Notes: generated by a model not told the origin, from the sequence alone. A stretch of 64,000 bases of DNA from Candidatus Pantoea persica (GCF_013753875.1 NZ_SMDS01000016.1:248001-312000); one strand, 5' to 3'. Shown: positions 1-9,610, counted from the stretch's first letter. Made by a program: numbers and translations.

Positions 1-37
1 ACTGGCTGCGCGTTCGCACTTCTGGCTATAATGCGGC

Positions 38-560
38 ATGAACTTTCTTGCCCATCTTTACCTCGCCCACCTCGCCGACAGCTCGCTGCTTGGCAACCTG
101 CTGGCCGATTTCGTGCGCGGAAACCCGCACAAGCAGTGGCCGACGCCGGTTGCCGAGGGCATTCTGATCCACCGCCGGCTGGATGCGATGACCGACGCCC
201 TGCCTGAGGCCAAAGAGGCGCGTCCGCTGTTTCGTCCCGAGACGCGCCGCGTCGCACCCATTACGCTTGACGTGGTGTGGGATCATTTTCTCGCGCGCCA
301 CTGGACGCACATCTGCCCAGAGATGTCGCTGGACGCCTTCACGCACTTCGCTGAACAGCGCATCGTGCCGCAGCTGGCGGGCACGCCGAAAGGCTTTCAG
401 GCGCTGAACACGGTGATGTGGCGCGAACGCTGGTTCGCACACTACGCCGAGCCGACGCGCATGGCGCGCGTGCTGAACGGCATGGCCCACGGCCGCGCCT
501 CGCCGCGCTGAGCGACTCCTATCACAATTTCACCGACCACTACGCCCAGCTGGAGACGCT
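38..560 (+). pseudogene. acpH: AcpH, acyl carrier protein phosphodiesterase, frameshifted and cut
   Basis: The N-terminus MNFLAHLYLAHLADSSLLGN and the following 'ETRRVAPITLDVVWDHFL' block match AcpH, which removes the phosphopantetheine group from acyl carrier protein. The first frame runs to about 490 and then shifts; the next stretch, 'ALSDSYHNFTDHYAQLETL', continues in another frame (about 500-560). The family is about 193 residues; the last 15-20 are missing and the sequence runs straight into an inositol monophosphatase-like gene, so a deletion has joined the two. The product is unlikely to work. Confidence 0.85.
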
Positions 561-563
561 CTT

Positions 564-1343
564 GACGCGCGTTATCGCTATGCCTGTGAAATTGCCCGGG
601 CGGCGGCCAGCCGCGCCTGGTCGTGGTATCAGCAGCGCCAGCAGCTGGTGGTGGAACACAAGCGGGATCTTCAGGATGTGGTCAGCGAGGCGGACCGCAA
701 TGTCGAAGCGCTGATCAAGACCCTGATCGCCGAGCGCTTCCCGGAAGATGCGGTGCTGGGCGAAGAGAGCGGTGGCGACGTCGAAGGCGCCAGCTGGGTC
801 TGGGTGGTAGACCTTGTCGACGGCACCGCCTGTTTTGTTAACGGGTTGCATAACTGGTGCGTCTCGCTGGCCGTGCTCTACAACGGCGAAGCGGTGATCG
901 GCGCGGTGTGCGATCCCAACCATCATGAGCTTTTTCACGCCTACGTTGGCCAGGGCACCTGGGTCAACGAGACGCGGCTGCAGGCGCACGGCGCGCAGCA
1001 TCTCAGCGAAGGCGTGCTGGGATTCAGCAACTCCAGCCGCGCACCGGCGCAGCAGACCGCCTGCTTCCTTGAGAGGCTGCTGGAACAGGGCGGCATGTTC
1101 GTGCGCATCGGCTCCGGCGCGCTCACCTCCGCCGCGGGCCGCTTGATTGGCTACTACGAAGCGCATATGAACCCCTGGGACAGCCTGCCGGGCATCGTCC
1201 TGATGCGCGAGGCGGGCGGCGTCACCAATGACTATCTGGCCAACAACGGCCTGAAAAAAGGCAATCCGGTGCTGCTGGCCAACCAGGCCATCTATGCGCA
1301 AATCAATGCGCTGCTGGAGCCTGACGCTCTTGAACAAGCATAG
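564..1343 (+). pseudogene. Inositol monophosphatase family protein lacking its own start
   Basis: From 564 the frame reads DARYRYACEIARAAASRAW and then continues without a stop to 1343. The family metal site is recognisable: 'GEESGG' and 'WVVDLVDGTACF' (the usual DPIDGT is changed to DLVDGT), with 'NPWDSLPG' near the C-terminus. Members dephosphorylate inositol phosphate or similar sugar phosphates. No ATG or ribosome site is found in front because the 5' end abuts the acpH remnant; only an internal GTG at 648 could start it, which would lose about 28 residues. I call it decayed, although most of the coding frame is still open. Confidence 0.7.
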
Positions 1344-1876
1344 CCGTTCAACAGACGGCTCCGTGGCCGGAATGCAAAAGTGACGACGCCACACGTAGCC
1401 CGCTAAACAGACACAGACCGCGCCATACTCTGAACGCGGGCGGTAGGCGCCACATCGCCACACCTTCCGCGACGCAGACAATAACGCCGCGCCCCGGCCC
1501 GTTTAGGGCACGTCTCAGGGATGAGGCGCGTCGCGGGCCGGGCGCGCAGGGGAGGCTTAAGCGACCTGCGACGGCGCCTGTCACTCACGCCAGCGCGCGG
1601 CACTGCTTTACCTCACAACAACGCCACTTATCGGTCGCCTTTTATCCTTCATCGCCGCTACACCATTTTTTCCGCGCCGGTGCGAACTTTTCTATATTCG
1701 CGGTGGCCTGATTTCCTTAGCCTTTTTTGACTTAAAATAAGCCCGTCAATCATCCCTTTATCACTCTTTTTTACTTTTGCTTATTTCGACGACTCGGGTT
1801 CGCCGATTTTTTATTCGCGGCGCGTCAATAATCTTCGCAGTATGAAAACGGCTGCCGAAAAACAGGGGAACCGATA
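1344..1876. other. Intergenic stretch without a recognisable gene
   Basis: No reading frame here resembles a known protein. The first 300 bases are GC-rich and the last 150 (from about 1620) are much richer in A and T, consistent with the upstream region of the acyltransferase gene that follows. It may hold the remains of a deleted gene, but nothing can be identified. Confidence 0.5.
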
Positions 1877-2862
1877 ATGAAAACAGGCGCTCCACAGGAT
1901 TATCGCGCCGATATTGATGGCCTGCGCGCGGTCGCGATTCCTGCTGGCCGTGCTGTTCCACGCCGGCGTCAGCGCGCTGCCCGGCGGCTTTATCGGCGTC
2001 GATATCTTCTTTGTTATTTCAGGCTTTCTCATCGGCGGCACCCTGAGCCGCGACATCGCCGCCGGTCGGTTTTCCCTCCGCGACTTCGCGCGGCGCCGCA
2101 TTCGCCGCATTGCCCGGCGCTGCTGACCATACTGTTCGGCCTGCTGTTTATCGGCTATTTTCTGCTGTCGCCGCTGGAATATAGCCAGCTGGCGAAAGCG
2201 AGCTTCGGCGCCTTTCTTTTGGTGCCCAATATTATGCAGCTGCAGGGCGCGGGCTATTTCAGCGCCCCGGCGGAATAAAATTCGCTGCTGATCGGCTGGT
2301 CGCTCGGCATTGAACAGCAATTCTATACTGTGGTCATGCAAACGCTGTTAAGCCCGCGCGTTGACGAAGTGGTGATCGCCGCCGCATGGGGGGCGGGCCT
2401 GAAAACACTGCCCAGCGCGGGCTACCACAGAAGCGATTATCCCGATAGCGAGAGCCTCAGCGCGCTGAAGCAGGGAATGGATGCGGTGGTCGCCCAACTG
2501 CCGTCAGGCGGGCAAAAAGGTGGTGTTGATTGAGGATGCGCCGTCACTGTCGCTGGACGCGCTGCGCTACAGCAACAACCGCAACATGCTGCTGCGCCAC
2601 GAGCTGAGCCAGTGGCTGGGGAACTGGAAACCGCTGCCGACGGAAAACGCGCGCACCACGCGCTATTCACCGCCGTAAGCGGAGGTGACGCGGCTGCTGT
2701 GCAGCTACGCGCAGCGCGATGTGCGCGTGGTGTCGCTACAGGAGAATCTGTGCAATCGCAGCGGCTGTCTCTGGTGACCTAGCAGGGGCTGCCGCTCTAT
2801 TATACGACGACAGCCATCTCCGCCCTCGCGGCATGGCGATCGCACTGGGCAGCCGCTGGTAG
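1877..2862 (+). pseudogene. Acyltransferase-3 / SGNH (OafA-like) protein, internally deleted
   Basis: Pieces of an OafA-type O-acetyltransferase occur in order in different frames: 'DYRADIDGLRAVAI', then 'GGFIGVDIFFVISGFLIGG' (the family signature), then 'SLLIGWSLGIEQQFYTV'. The TM-rich middle is missing. The C-terminal SGNH part follows: 'KKVVLIEDAPSLSLDALRY', 'LCNRSGC' and '[10 protein letters not shown]', which keeps the Asp-x-x-His pair, ending at TAG 2860-2862. A full member is over 600 residues; about 330 codons remain, with at least three frameshifts and in-frame TAA and TAG. Intact members modify lipopolysaccharide or polysaccharide at the inner membrane. Confidence 0.8.
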
Positions 2863-2876
2863 CACGTCTGGCAACG

Positions 2877-3480
2877 CGCTTATCCACGCAGTAGAAGCGC
2901 TCCGTCAGGCGCGGCAGGTGCTCGGCGGGAATGCTGGGACCGTTGTCGCACACCTTGAACTGCGCGCTCTGCCGGTTGCGCAGCCAGCTGATGTCGATGC
3001 GCGTGCCGTCCGGCGTATGATTGACGGCGTTGTAGACTAGATTAGAGCGCGCTCTGCGCAGCTGGTCGTCGTCGACGAGCACCTTCAGGTGCGGATCGGT
3101 ATGAAAGTGGATCTCATAGCGTCCGCCGCTCAGCGTCTCCGCCTCGCGCTGCAGCAGACGCAGCATCATCGGCTCGTCCACCGTCTCCTTTATATCGATA
3201 ACCGGTGCCGCCTTAATGCGCGACAGCGTCAGCAGCTGGCGCACCAGGCTGTCCATGCGGCGCGTCTGCTCCTGCATGGTTTGCAGCGCCTTCGCCCGCG
3301 ACCGCTCGTGGTTGACGTTGGCGAAGAAGTTGCAGCTGGTGCATCTGGGTGACGTCGCGCGCCACCATCAGCCACATGCCCTTCGCTGTAGGGCATGATG
3401 AGAAACTCCATATGGTGCTGGTTATTGAGGATCAGCGTGAGCGGCTTGTTGAAGTCGCGCAGAAGAAGGTAGTAACTCCG
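2877..3480 (-). pseudogene. phoR: PhoR, phosphate sensor histidine kinase, central fragment
   Basis: On the minus strand the end of the PAS region ('MEFLIMPYSEG'), part of the dimerisation helix ('[21 protein letters not shown]') and the ATPase N-box ('[13 protein letters not shown]') are readable, the first part in another frame. The roughly 190 N-terminal residues with the membrane segments are missing. After the phosphoacceptor His region the sequence jumps from 'NVNHE' to '[10 protein letters not shown]', dropping the usual LRTPL stretch. The protein stops matching after 'FYCVDK', so the G-boxes are gone; the neighbouring acyltransferase end takes their place. It lies just downstream of phoB, as in E. 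coli. Confidence 0.88.
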
Positions 3481-3485
3481 TTTAT

Positions 3486-4113
3486 TTAGTAGTGGGCGGA
3501 GAAACGATACCCCGTTCCGCGAACGGTTTGAACCATGCGATCGTGACCGGAAACCTCCAGCGCCTTACGTAAGCGGCGAATATGCACGTCAATGGTGCGA
3601 TCCTCGACGTAGACGTTGGTGCCCCAGACATAGTTAAGCAACTGCTCACGGCTGTAGACCCTTTCCAGGTGAGTCATAAAGAAGTGCAGTAGTTTATATT
3701 CGGTCGGTTCTATCTCCAGCGGAGTCGACTCCGACATTACGCGGTGCGACGAGGGATTCAGGCTTAGCCCCTGCATCTCGATCACCTCTTCCACCGCCAT
3801 CAGCTCTTTCGGCGAAAAAGGCTTGGTAATGTAGTCGTCCGCGCCCACTTCCAGCCCGCACATGCGATCTTTCTCTTCACCGCGCGCCGTCAGCATCATC
3901 ACCGGAATATCGCGCTTCAGATGTTTGATAAACTGAATGCCGCTGCCGCCGGGCAGCAAGATTGAATCGGGCCAGGGCTCAATCAGTTTTCCTACCGCGC
4001 TGTCATAATCTTCAGCCTCGATAAGCTGATAGTCATTTTGCTCCAGAACGAAGCAGAGCATTTCACGTATAGGGGCTTCATCTTCATTCCACAACCAAAA
4101 TGCGCTTAGCCAT
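3486..4113 (-). pseudogene. phoB: PhoB, phosphate response regulator, broken at codon 9 and lacking its phosphoacceptor
   Basis: The true start is ATG 4113 (MAKRILVVE), after which four extra bases (TGAA, apparently a small tandem duplication) shift the frame. The rest is open: receiver pieces '[16 protein letters not shown]' and '[13 protein letters not shown]', and a complete OmpR-type DNA-binding domain ending '[15 protein letters not shown]'. Compared with E. coli PhoB three short segments are missing in frame: the four residues with the phosphoacceptor Asp (LLDWMLPGG has become LLPGG), a few residues before 'DIPVMML', and the linker before 'MAVEEV'. An internal TTG could yield a nearly full product, but it could not be phosphorylated normally. 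Confidence 0.9.
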
Positions 4114-4164
4114 TGTAACTCCTGCTGATGTGACGGCTGTCACTGTTATATGCGGCGCCATTAT

Positions 4165-4193
4165 GCGTCAGATTTGTGACAATTTTATGAAAA
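4165..4193 (-). promoter_or_regulatory. Pho box upstream of phoB
   Basis: Read on the minus strand this segment contains TTTTCATAAAATTGTCAC followed by AAATCTGACGC, close to the two-repeat Pho box in front of E. coli phoB. It lies 52-80 bases before the phoB start. The operator survives although the regulator that binds it is broken. Confidence 0.7.
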
Positions 4194-4306
4194 TAGCCGC
4201 TTAATCAGAGCTTTAATACTGATTTATGACTGCCGGCGTGCCTTTTTTCGCTTTTTCGCCATAGCCGGTATAATCCGCCCGGCAAACCGTCACGGCAGGG
4301 AGTTTT

Positions 4307-4908
4307 ATGCGCATTATTCACACCGCGGACTGGCACCTTGGTCAGTTTTTCTATAACAAGAGCCGGGCCGCCGAGCATCAGGCCTTTCTCGACTGGCTGC
4401 TGGCCCGCATTTAGGAGCATGCAGTGGACGCGCTGATCGTCGCAGGCGAGCTCTTCGACAGCGGCACGCCGACCAGCTATGCGCGTGAACTCTTCAACCG
4501 TTTCGTGGTGGCGCTTGCAGCCGACCGGCTGCCAGCTGGTGGTGCTGGCGGGCAACCACGACTCGGTGGCGACCCTCAATGAGTCGCGCGCTGCTCGCCT
4601 GCCTCAATACCCAGGTGATCACCACGCCGCAGGCAGACCACAACCTGCTGCTGCTGAAGGATCGCGCCGGCGAGCCGAGCGCGCTGCTGTGCACCATTCC
4701 CTACCTGCGGCCGCGCTATATCCTGCGCAGCCGGGCGGGCCAGTCGGGCCGCGAAAAGCAGCTCAGCCTGCTCGACGCCATTGCCGCGCACTATCAGCGC
4801 AGTGTCGAGGCAGCGCGCGCCCATCCGCTGGCTCTGCCGGTGATCGCCACCGGCCATCTCACCACCGTCGGCGTCAGCAAAAGCGACTCGGTGCGCGATA
4901 TCTATATC
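4307..4908 (+). pseudogene. sbcD: SbcD nuclease subunit, N-terminal half only
   Basis: The start MRIIHTADWHLGQ and later blocks 'VVLAGNHDSVATLNES' and 'VIATGHLTTVGVSKSDSVRD' are the metallophosphoesterase motifs of SbcD, which with SbcC cuts hairpins and protein-blocked DNA ends. There is an in-frame TAG at 4412 and at least two frameshifts. After 'DIYI' (about 4908) the sequence changes abruptly into the antisense of an IclR-type gene; the C-terminal half of sbcD and all of sbcC are absent. The gene is divergent from phoB as in E. coli. Confidence 0.88.
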
Positions 4909-5370
4909 GTCTTCATCATCTTCGCTGAACTGCGCCAGCAGTACGCGTCCGGTTGAGGTCGCGGCAGCGGGCATACGGCTGCCCGGCGGCGTAACCAGCT
5001 GGGTGAAGTGACGCCCTTGGAACACGCGCATTACCACCAGATCGCAGCCGTCGAGGCGCGAGATATAGCCGATGCAGCCCGTCTGGTCCGCCAGCCGCGC
5101 CATCGCAGGCGACGCCCTGTCCACCGGCGGCGCGGAGAGATAGTATCCGGCAACCGCTAGCAGCACGCGGCCAATATGAAAACAGCGGCTGTCGGGATCG
5201 CGCTCCAGCATTCCCTGACTCTCCATGGTGGCCAGCAGCCGCGAAACGGTGCTTTTCGGCAGCCTGAGCGCTTCCACCACATTGGTAAACATCAGGCCGG
5301 GATGGCCCTGCGTCACGCCCTTCAGCTGAAACAGTCTGATCACAGCGGCAGCATTTTCCAGCGTTGTCAT
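4909..5370 (-). pseudogene. IclR-family transcription regulator, C-terminally truncated
   Basis: Starting at ATG 5370, the N-terminal winged helix is clear ('FTNVVEALRLPKSTVSRLLATMES') and is followed by the first part of the effector domain ('LADQTGCIGYISRLDGCDLV', then 'STGRVLLAQFSEDDED'). About 150 of the usual 250 residues remain. The 3' end is lost at the junction with sbcD. The target cannot be judged. In E. coli the space between sbcD and yaiA holds sbcC, araJ, mak, rdgC, ppnP and aroM; none is present here. Confidence 0.75.
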
Positions 5371-5383
5371 CGCGTAGTTTCAC

Positions 5384-5647
5384 TATATGGAACTGAGTTC
5401 CTGCTTCGATGCATTCAAACTAGAGCGCCGGGCAGGCAGGGGCAAGCGCCAATTTTTTTTCGGCACAGAACAGAAGAGAGGGGTAGTTAAATAACAGCCG
5501 AGGAGCGAAGTGAACCTGATTTTATATTGCTTCGGCAGGCAAGTGCAGAATGGAAAAGAGAAGTGCGGCGATAAAACAGGGAATAACAGCGAATCGGTTC
5601 GCCGCGCGATCGGCTATTTATCTGGCGTCCTTGCCAGAGAGAGTACC
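5384..5647. other. Intergenic region without a recognisable gene
   Basis: About 260 bases between the IclR remnant and yaiA. No reading frame resembles a known protein. In related genomes aroM and its neighbours would follow yaiA; no trace of them was recognised. Confidence 0.4.
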
Positions 5648-5839
5648 CTATTCTTTTTCCACATCTTCATAGCGCACTTTGGCATCCTGCGCTTCCGCTT
5701 CCGTTTTATGCTCGCTGATCAGGGTATTGGGCGATGGATGATCGGCACGCAGCTCCCAGGAGGTAACGGTGCTGCCCTGCGGACCTTTCTCGACGGTGAC
5801 GACACGGGCTTCGCGTGGATAAGGTGGTCTGGTTGGCAT
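5648..5839 (-). CDS. yaiA: YaiA family small protein
   Basis: A 63-residue protein beginning [19 protein letters not shown] with '[11 protein letters not shown]' and '[20 protein letters not shown]', nearly collinear with E. coli YaiA. The start at 5839 is chosen from that family N-terminus. It ends with TAG, which shows that TAG still works as an ordinary stop here. It follows aroL in the same direction, as in E. coli. Function is unknown; in E. coli it is transcribed with aroL. Confidence 0.88.
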   Translation of the reverse strand: MPTRPPYPREARVVTVEKGPQGSTVTSWELRADHPSPNTLISEHKTEAEAQDAKVRYEDVEKE

Positions 5840-5961
5840 ATTCAATCCCTCTCGGCTAATAGCATTCCACAAGACGAGACAATTCCCGTCTGAAAACAAG
5901 TATAGCCAGGCCGCGCGTCACGCACGGCAAAGCGGGAACAATCTGAGAAAAAAGAGGAAAA

Positions 5962-6486
5962 TCAGCTGGCGCGCGCCAGCGACAGGGAGCGCAGAATGTC
6001 GTCGACCACGCGCTCGGGCGACTGCATGGCGTTAACTTCGTGATGGGCGGCGGCGCGATAGAGGTGGGCGCGCTCGCGCAGAATATCGCCCATCTCTTCA
6101 GCGATGGGACGGCCGGTCAGCGTAGGGCGCTGTGCCGCTTCCGGCTGGCTCTCCAGCCGCTGCGCCAGCACGTGCGACGGCGCGCTGAGCCAGATCACCT
6201 GACCGTGCTCCTGCATAAAGCGACGGTTATGCTCCGCTAGCACCATGCCGCCGCCGGTGGCGATCACCGTGGCGGGCGCTGTCACCGCCTTCAGTGAGGT
6301 CGTTTCACGGGCGCGGAACCCGTCCCACCCCTCATCCGCCACGATCTGCGCCACGCTACGCTGCGTGCTGAGCTGAAGATGGTGATCGGTATCGCGAAAG
6401 GCGTAGCCCAGCGCGCGCGACAGAGCTTCGCCCACAGTAGTTTTGCCGCAGCCGCGCGCGCCGATCAGATAAATGGGTTGAGACAT
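5962..6486 (-). CDS. aroL: Shikimate kinase II
   Basis: A complete 174-residue protein. The P-loop GARGCGKT lies at residues 9-16, followed by '[10 protein letters not shown]' (magnesium and shikimate contact) and 'ATGGGMVL' (substrate-binding Gly motif); the lid carries 'PTLTGRP'. It phosphorylates shikimate in the chorismate pathway in the cytoplasm. The start at 6486 has a GGAGGA ribosome site; an in-frame upstream ATG at 6600 would add 38 residues unlike the family. An intact copy amid heavy decay suggests that aromatic biosynthesis is still under selection. Confidence 0.95.
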   Translation of the reverse strand: MSQPIYLIGARGCGKTTVGEALSRALGYAFRDTDHHLQLSTQRSVAQIVADEGWDGFRARETTSLKAVTAPATVIATGGGMVLAEHNRRFMQEHGQVIWLSAPSHVLAQRLESQPEAAQRPTLTGRPIAEEMGDILRERAHLYRAAAHHEVNAMQSPERVVDDILRSLSLARAS

Positions 6487-6767
6487 CAGGGCAGTTCCTC
6501 CGCCGTTGCTGGCCGTATCACGAGGCATATCGCTTAATAATGCGACGCATAATAACTGGAAACCGTTGACGCCTCCACCCGCGAAGCAAAAAATGCGCAT
6601 GATTTTCTCCGCTTTACAGCTAAAACTTTAGTTATCAACGGAGTTACCATGCGCGTTTTGTGCAGCGACCGCACAAGGCAGCGGCGGCAACATTTGCTTA
6701 CCTGGCAAATTTTACTTTGTCGCCCCCCGCCCCCATATACTTATCATGACGTCACAGGAGAGCCATT

Positions 6768-7352
6768 ATGTATAGCCAGGAACACCAGTTAATTGAGGGT
6801 CTGTTCAGCCGTCTGAAACAGGCCGAAAGCCAGACCGGCCTGCGCGACGCGGCGGCGGAACAGCTGATTAAAGAGCATCTGCAGCAACAACCCGGCGCCC
6901 CTTACTATATGGGCGCAGGCGATCCTGATTCAGGAGGCCGCGATGAAGAAGCTAAACGATCGTGTCACCGAGCTGGAAAATCGTCTGGCGCAGTAGCAAC
7001 AGCAGCCGGTCTGGAACAGCAAGCCGCAGCAGCCCTACAACAGCGCGCCGGCGCGGGGCACCGGCTTCCTCGGCGGCGCGCTGCAGACTGCAGTCGGCGT
7101 GGTGATGGCGGATATGCTGACCAGCCTGTTCCACCATTCGCAGCCGGAAGAAATCGTCAATATCATCAACAAACCCGAAGCGCCGCTGCCGCAGGTCGAT
7201 AAGAATCTTGACACCTTTAACAGCATAGCGTCGGCAGCGGTTTCCTTGACCAGAACAACGGCTGGGACAACAACTACGCGGACAACAACGACTTTAACGA
7301 TCTCGGCAACGACGGCTTCGACGACTTTAACGACGACGACGGCTTAGTCTGA
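6768..7352 (+). pseudogene. DUF2076 family protein, frameshifted
   Basis: The N-terminus MYSQEHQLIEGLFSRLKQAE and 'QQQPGAPYYM' are typical of DUF2076 proteins; next come a coiled segment 'MKKLNDRVTELENRLAQ', a Gln/Pro-rich linker, a membrane-like segment 'GFLGGALQTAVGVVMADML' and an Asp/Asn-rich tail ending 'FDDFNDDDGLV' at TGA 7350-7352. At least three frameshifts and one in-frame TAG (after the coiled segment, at a probable CAG) interrupt it. The family has no firm function. Its stop lies two bases from that of the convergent yaiI. Confidence 0.8.
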
Positions 7353-7353
7353 T

Positions 7354-7741
7354 CTCAGCGCTGGCACTGCGTCAGCCAGCTGTCCAGTGCGTTGGCGAAC
7401 TGCTAGCGGTCGCGCGGGCTCATCGCCGCCGGGCCGCCAGTCTACACGCCGCTGGCGCGCATCGTATCCATCAGAGTGAGCTTTTCGCGGATGGTAGCGG
7501 GTAAATAGCGCTCGCCGCCCTTCTCCAGCACCTCCGCCACCAGCGGAATATCGGCGGTGATCACCAGATCCCCAGGCTCCACGCGCTTCACAATCTCGTT
7601 ATCCGCCACGTCGAATCCGGCCGGCACGCGCAGCGACTGGTTGGCGACGAAGGTCACCAAGGTTTTGGTGCGCTCCGCCACGCGGTAGAGCCCCTCGTTG
7701 ATTACGTTGGGGCAGGCCTCGGCATCGCCCCAGATAGCCAT
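7354..7741 (-). pseudogene. yaiI: YaiI/YqxD family protein with internal deletions and two amber codons
   Basis: The start '[20 protein letters not shown]' and '[19 protein letters not shown]' identify YaiI (DUF188, a PIN-like fold). Compared with E. coli YaiI about ten residues are missing between 'RVP' and 'AGFDVADN', seven before '[11 protein letters not shown]', and a few after 'LTLMD'. Two in-frame TAG codons follow, at 'ASGV*TGGP' and 'PRDR*QFANAL', both at positions usually Gln. The gene lies between proC and aroL as in E. coli. Confidence 0.85.
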
Positions 7742-7750
7742 CGGTTTTCC

Positions 7751-8716
7751 TTACTCTTTGGGAATGATGGAAATCTTGCCGGTCTTCTCCAGAATGGCAA
7801 ACTTTATTTGATCGAGCCGCTCCAGCCCCTGCGTGCTGCGCGCGCTTTGCAGAATATCCTCTTCGTCGATGCCCGCCTTTTTCGCCCGCTTACGCAGCAG
7901 CAGCTTGCCTTCCTCCACTAGAATCAGCGAGAAGCCGTCAATCAGCTGCTCCATGCGCGGAAAATGGGTTTTCAGGGTACCGAACAGGATATCGATCACA
8001 ATCAGCGTAACGATAGTCAGCCCGGCGCCGGTAACGGAGAAATCGTCTCCCAGCAGCGCCTGCTGCGTCGCCTCGCTGATAATCAGCAACAAAATCAGGT
8101 CGAATGAGTTCATCTCCATCAGCGTGCGGCGTCCCGCGACTTTAAACACCACCATCAGCAGCAGGTACATGCTGGCTGCGCGTAAAACCGTTTCCATGTC
8201 GGACTCCCAAGGGTAAACAAACTGGCTGAACCGCACGCTCGACGTCTCGTCCAGCGTGACGGTGAGGTGATAACGGCCAAATTCCTGTGGCTGAGTGCCG
8301 ATCCAGACGGTCGCCTCCTGCTGATCGGCGCGCCGGTGCCAGCGCAGCATCAGGCTATCCCCGGTGCTCCAGGCCTCATCCGGCTGCGGCTGGAGCGTCT
8401 GTAGCTGAATATTGTCCAGCTGCGGCCCGCGCAGCCGGACTTCATAGCTGTCGCCGCTCAGCTGTTTCAACCGCAGCGTCAAATCCATATTGCTTTCCCG
8501 CCGGCCAAAGCGCTCATACTCCACGCTCAGCCGCGCGTCCGGGCTGGTCGCGCTCTGGTTGCTCAGCCACCCTTTGGAAAACAGCCCCGCCGCGCCGGCG
8601 AGGACGATCAGCAGCAGCAGGACAAAACCGGCGTGCTGAATGCGCCACTCAATCCGCTGCCACCGCATATTCTCTTTAATCAGATAGTGCCGACTTTGAT
8701 TTTCATTGTCTGACAT
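7751..8716 (-). CDS. DUF421 (YetF-like) membrane protein with an N-terminal anchored domain
   Basis: A 321-residue open frame. Residues about 29-50 form one membrane helix ('GFVLLLLIVLAGAAGLFSKG'), residues 55-165 form a soluble, beta-rich periplasmic-type domain, and from about 'DMETVLRAASMYLLLMVVFK' a standard DUF421 unit follows: three membrane helices, then a cytoplasmic domain ending 'LDQIKFAILEKTGKISIIPK'. DUF421 proteins occur in YetF-type inner-membrane proteins of uncertain role. The DUF421 part alone is about the length of many stand-alone members, so this may be a natural two-domain protein or two neighbours joined in frame. Confidence 0.75.
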   Translation of the reverse strand: MSDNENQSRHYLIKENMRWQRIEWRIQHAGFVLLLLIVLAGAAGLFSKGWLSNQSATSPDARLSVEYERFGRRESNMDLTLRLKQLSGDSYEVRLRGPQLDNIQLQTLQPQPDEAWSTGDSLMLRWHRRADQQEATVWIGTQPQEFGRYHLTVTLDETSSVRFSQFVYPWESDMETVLRAASMYLLLMVVFKVAGRRTLMEMNSFDLILLLIISEATQQALLGDDFSVTGAGLTIVTLIVIDILFGTLKTHFPRMEQLIDGFSLILVEEGKLLLRKRAKKAGIDEEDILQSARSTQGLERLDQIKFAILEKTGKISIIPKE

Positions 8717-8803
8717 GCAGGTTCCCCTTCGCTGACTTGTTATTAATCCTGGCTGAAGTAAGCTAACGCGTTAAGATTTTCTAAATCTCTTAAGGATACG
8801 GCG

Positions 8804-9610
8804 ATGCTGGAGAAGAAGATTGGGTTTGTCGGCGGCGGCAATATGGCCAACGCTATTATCGGTGGACTGGTGAAAAGCGGCCAGATCGCGCCGTCGAACA
8901 TCTGGGTTTACGACCGCAAGCCAGACGCGACCCTGGCGCTGGCGCACGGCATCCAGGCCGCCGAGAGCGCCGACGCGCTGGCGCGCGAGGTGGATATCCT
9001 GTTCGGCGCGGTGAAACCCAACGTGATTCTGAAGGTGCTGAAGGATCTGGCGGGCCAGCTGAAAAAAGAGACGCTGGTGGTCTCTATCGCCGCTGGCGTC
9101 ACGCTTGATTCGCTGGCGACGGCGCTGGGCCACAACCGTAAAATCGTGCGCGTGATGCCGAATACCCCGGTGCTGATTAACGAAGGCATGACGTCGGTAA
9201 CGCCGAACGCGCTGGTTGAACAGCCGGAGGTCGATGAGGTAGTCGCCATCTTCGAAAGCTTCGGCAAGGCGGCCGTGGTCAGCGAATATCTGATCCACTC
9301 CGTGGTCGGCGTCAGCGGCTCCGCGCCCGCCTACATCTTTATGTTTATCGAGGCGATGGCGGACGCCGCCGTGCTCGGCGGCATGCCGCGCGCCCAGGCC
9401 TATGAGTTTGCCGCGCAGGCGGTAAAAGGCTCGGCGCAGATGGTGCTGGAGACCGGCAAACATCCCGCCGAGCTGAAGGATATGGTCTGCTCGCCCGGCG
9501 GCACTACCATCGAGGCGGTGAAGGTACTGGAAGAGAAAGGCTTCCGCGCCGCCGTGATGGAGGCGATGCAGCAGTGCATGGTGAAGTCCGAGGCACTGAG
9601 CAAAAAGTAA
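8804..9610 (+). CDS. proC: Pyrroline-5-carboxylate reductase
   Basis: A complete 268-residue protein starting MLEKKIGFVGGGNMANAIIG; the GGGNMA dinucleotide-binding motif is at residues 10-15. The C-terminal signature 'DMVCSPGGTTIEAVKVLEE' is intact. It catalyses the last step of proline synthesis, reducing pyrroline-5-carboxylate with NAD(P)H. The length equals the family norm and there is no damage. Both upstream enzymes (proB, proA) are broken further along this window, so the substrate must come from another source, such as ornithine or arginine breakdown, if the enzyme is used. Confidence 0.96.
   Translation: MLEKKIGFVGGGNMANAIIGGLVKSGQIAPSNIWVYDRKPDATLALAHGIQAAESADALAREVDILFGAVKPNVILKVLKDLAGQLKKETLVVSIAAGVTLDSLATALGHNRKIVRVMPNTPVLINEGMTSVTPNALVEQPEVDEVVAIFESFGKAAVVSEYLIHSVVGVSGSAPAYIFMFIEAMADAAVLGGMPRAQAYEFAAQAVKGSAQMVLETGKHPAELKDMVCSPGGTTIEAVKVLEEKGFRAAVMEAMQQCMVKSEALSKK

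Noticed and set aside
540..1481. Long minus-strand frame opposite the IMPase gene
   Set aside because: It is the shadow of the plus-strand gene in a high-GC region, and its amino-acid wording resembles no family.
6487..6600. Longer AroL starting at 6600
   Set aside because: The extra 38 residues are unlike shikimate kinases, and a good ribosome site precedes the ATG at 6486.
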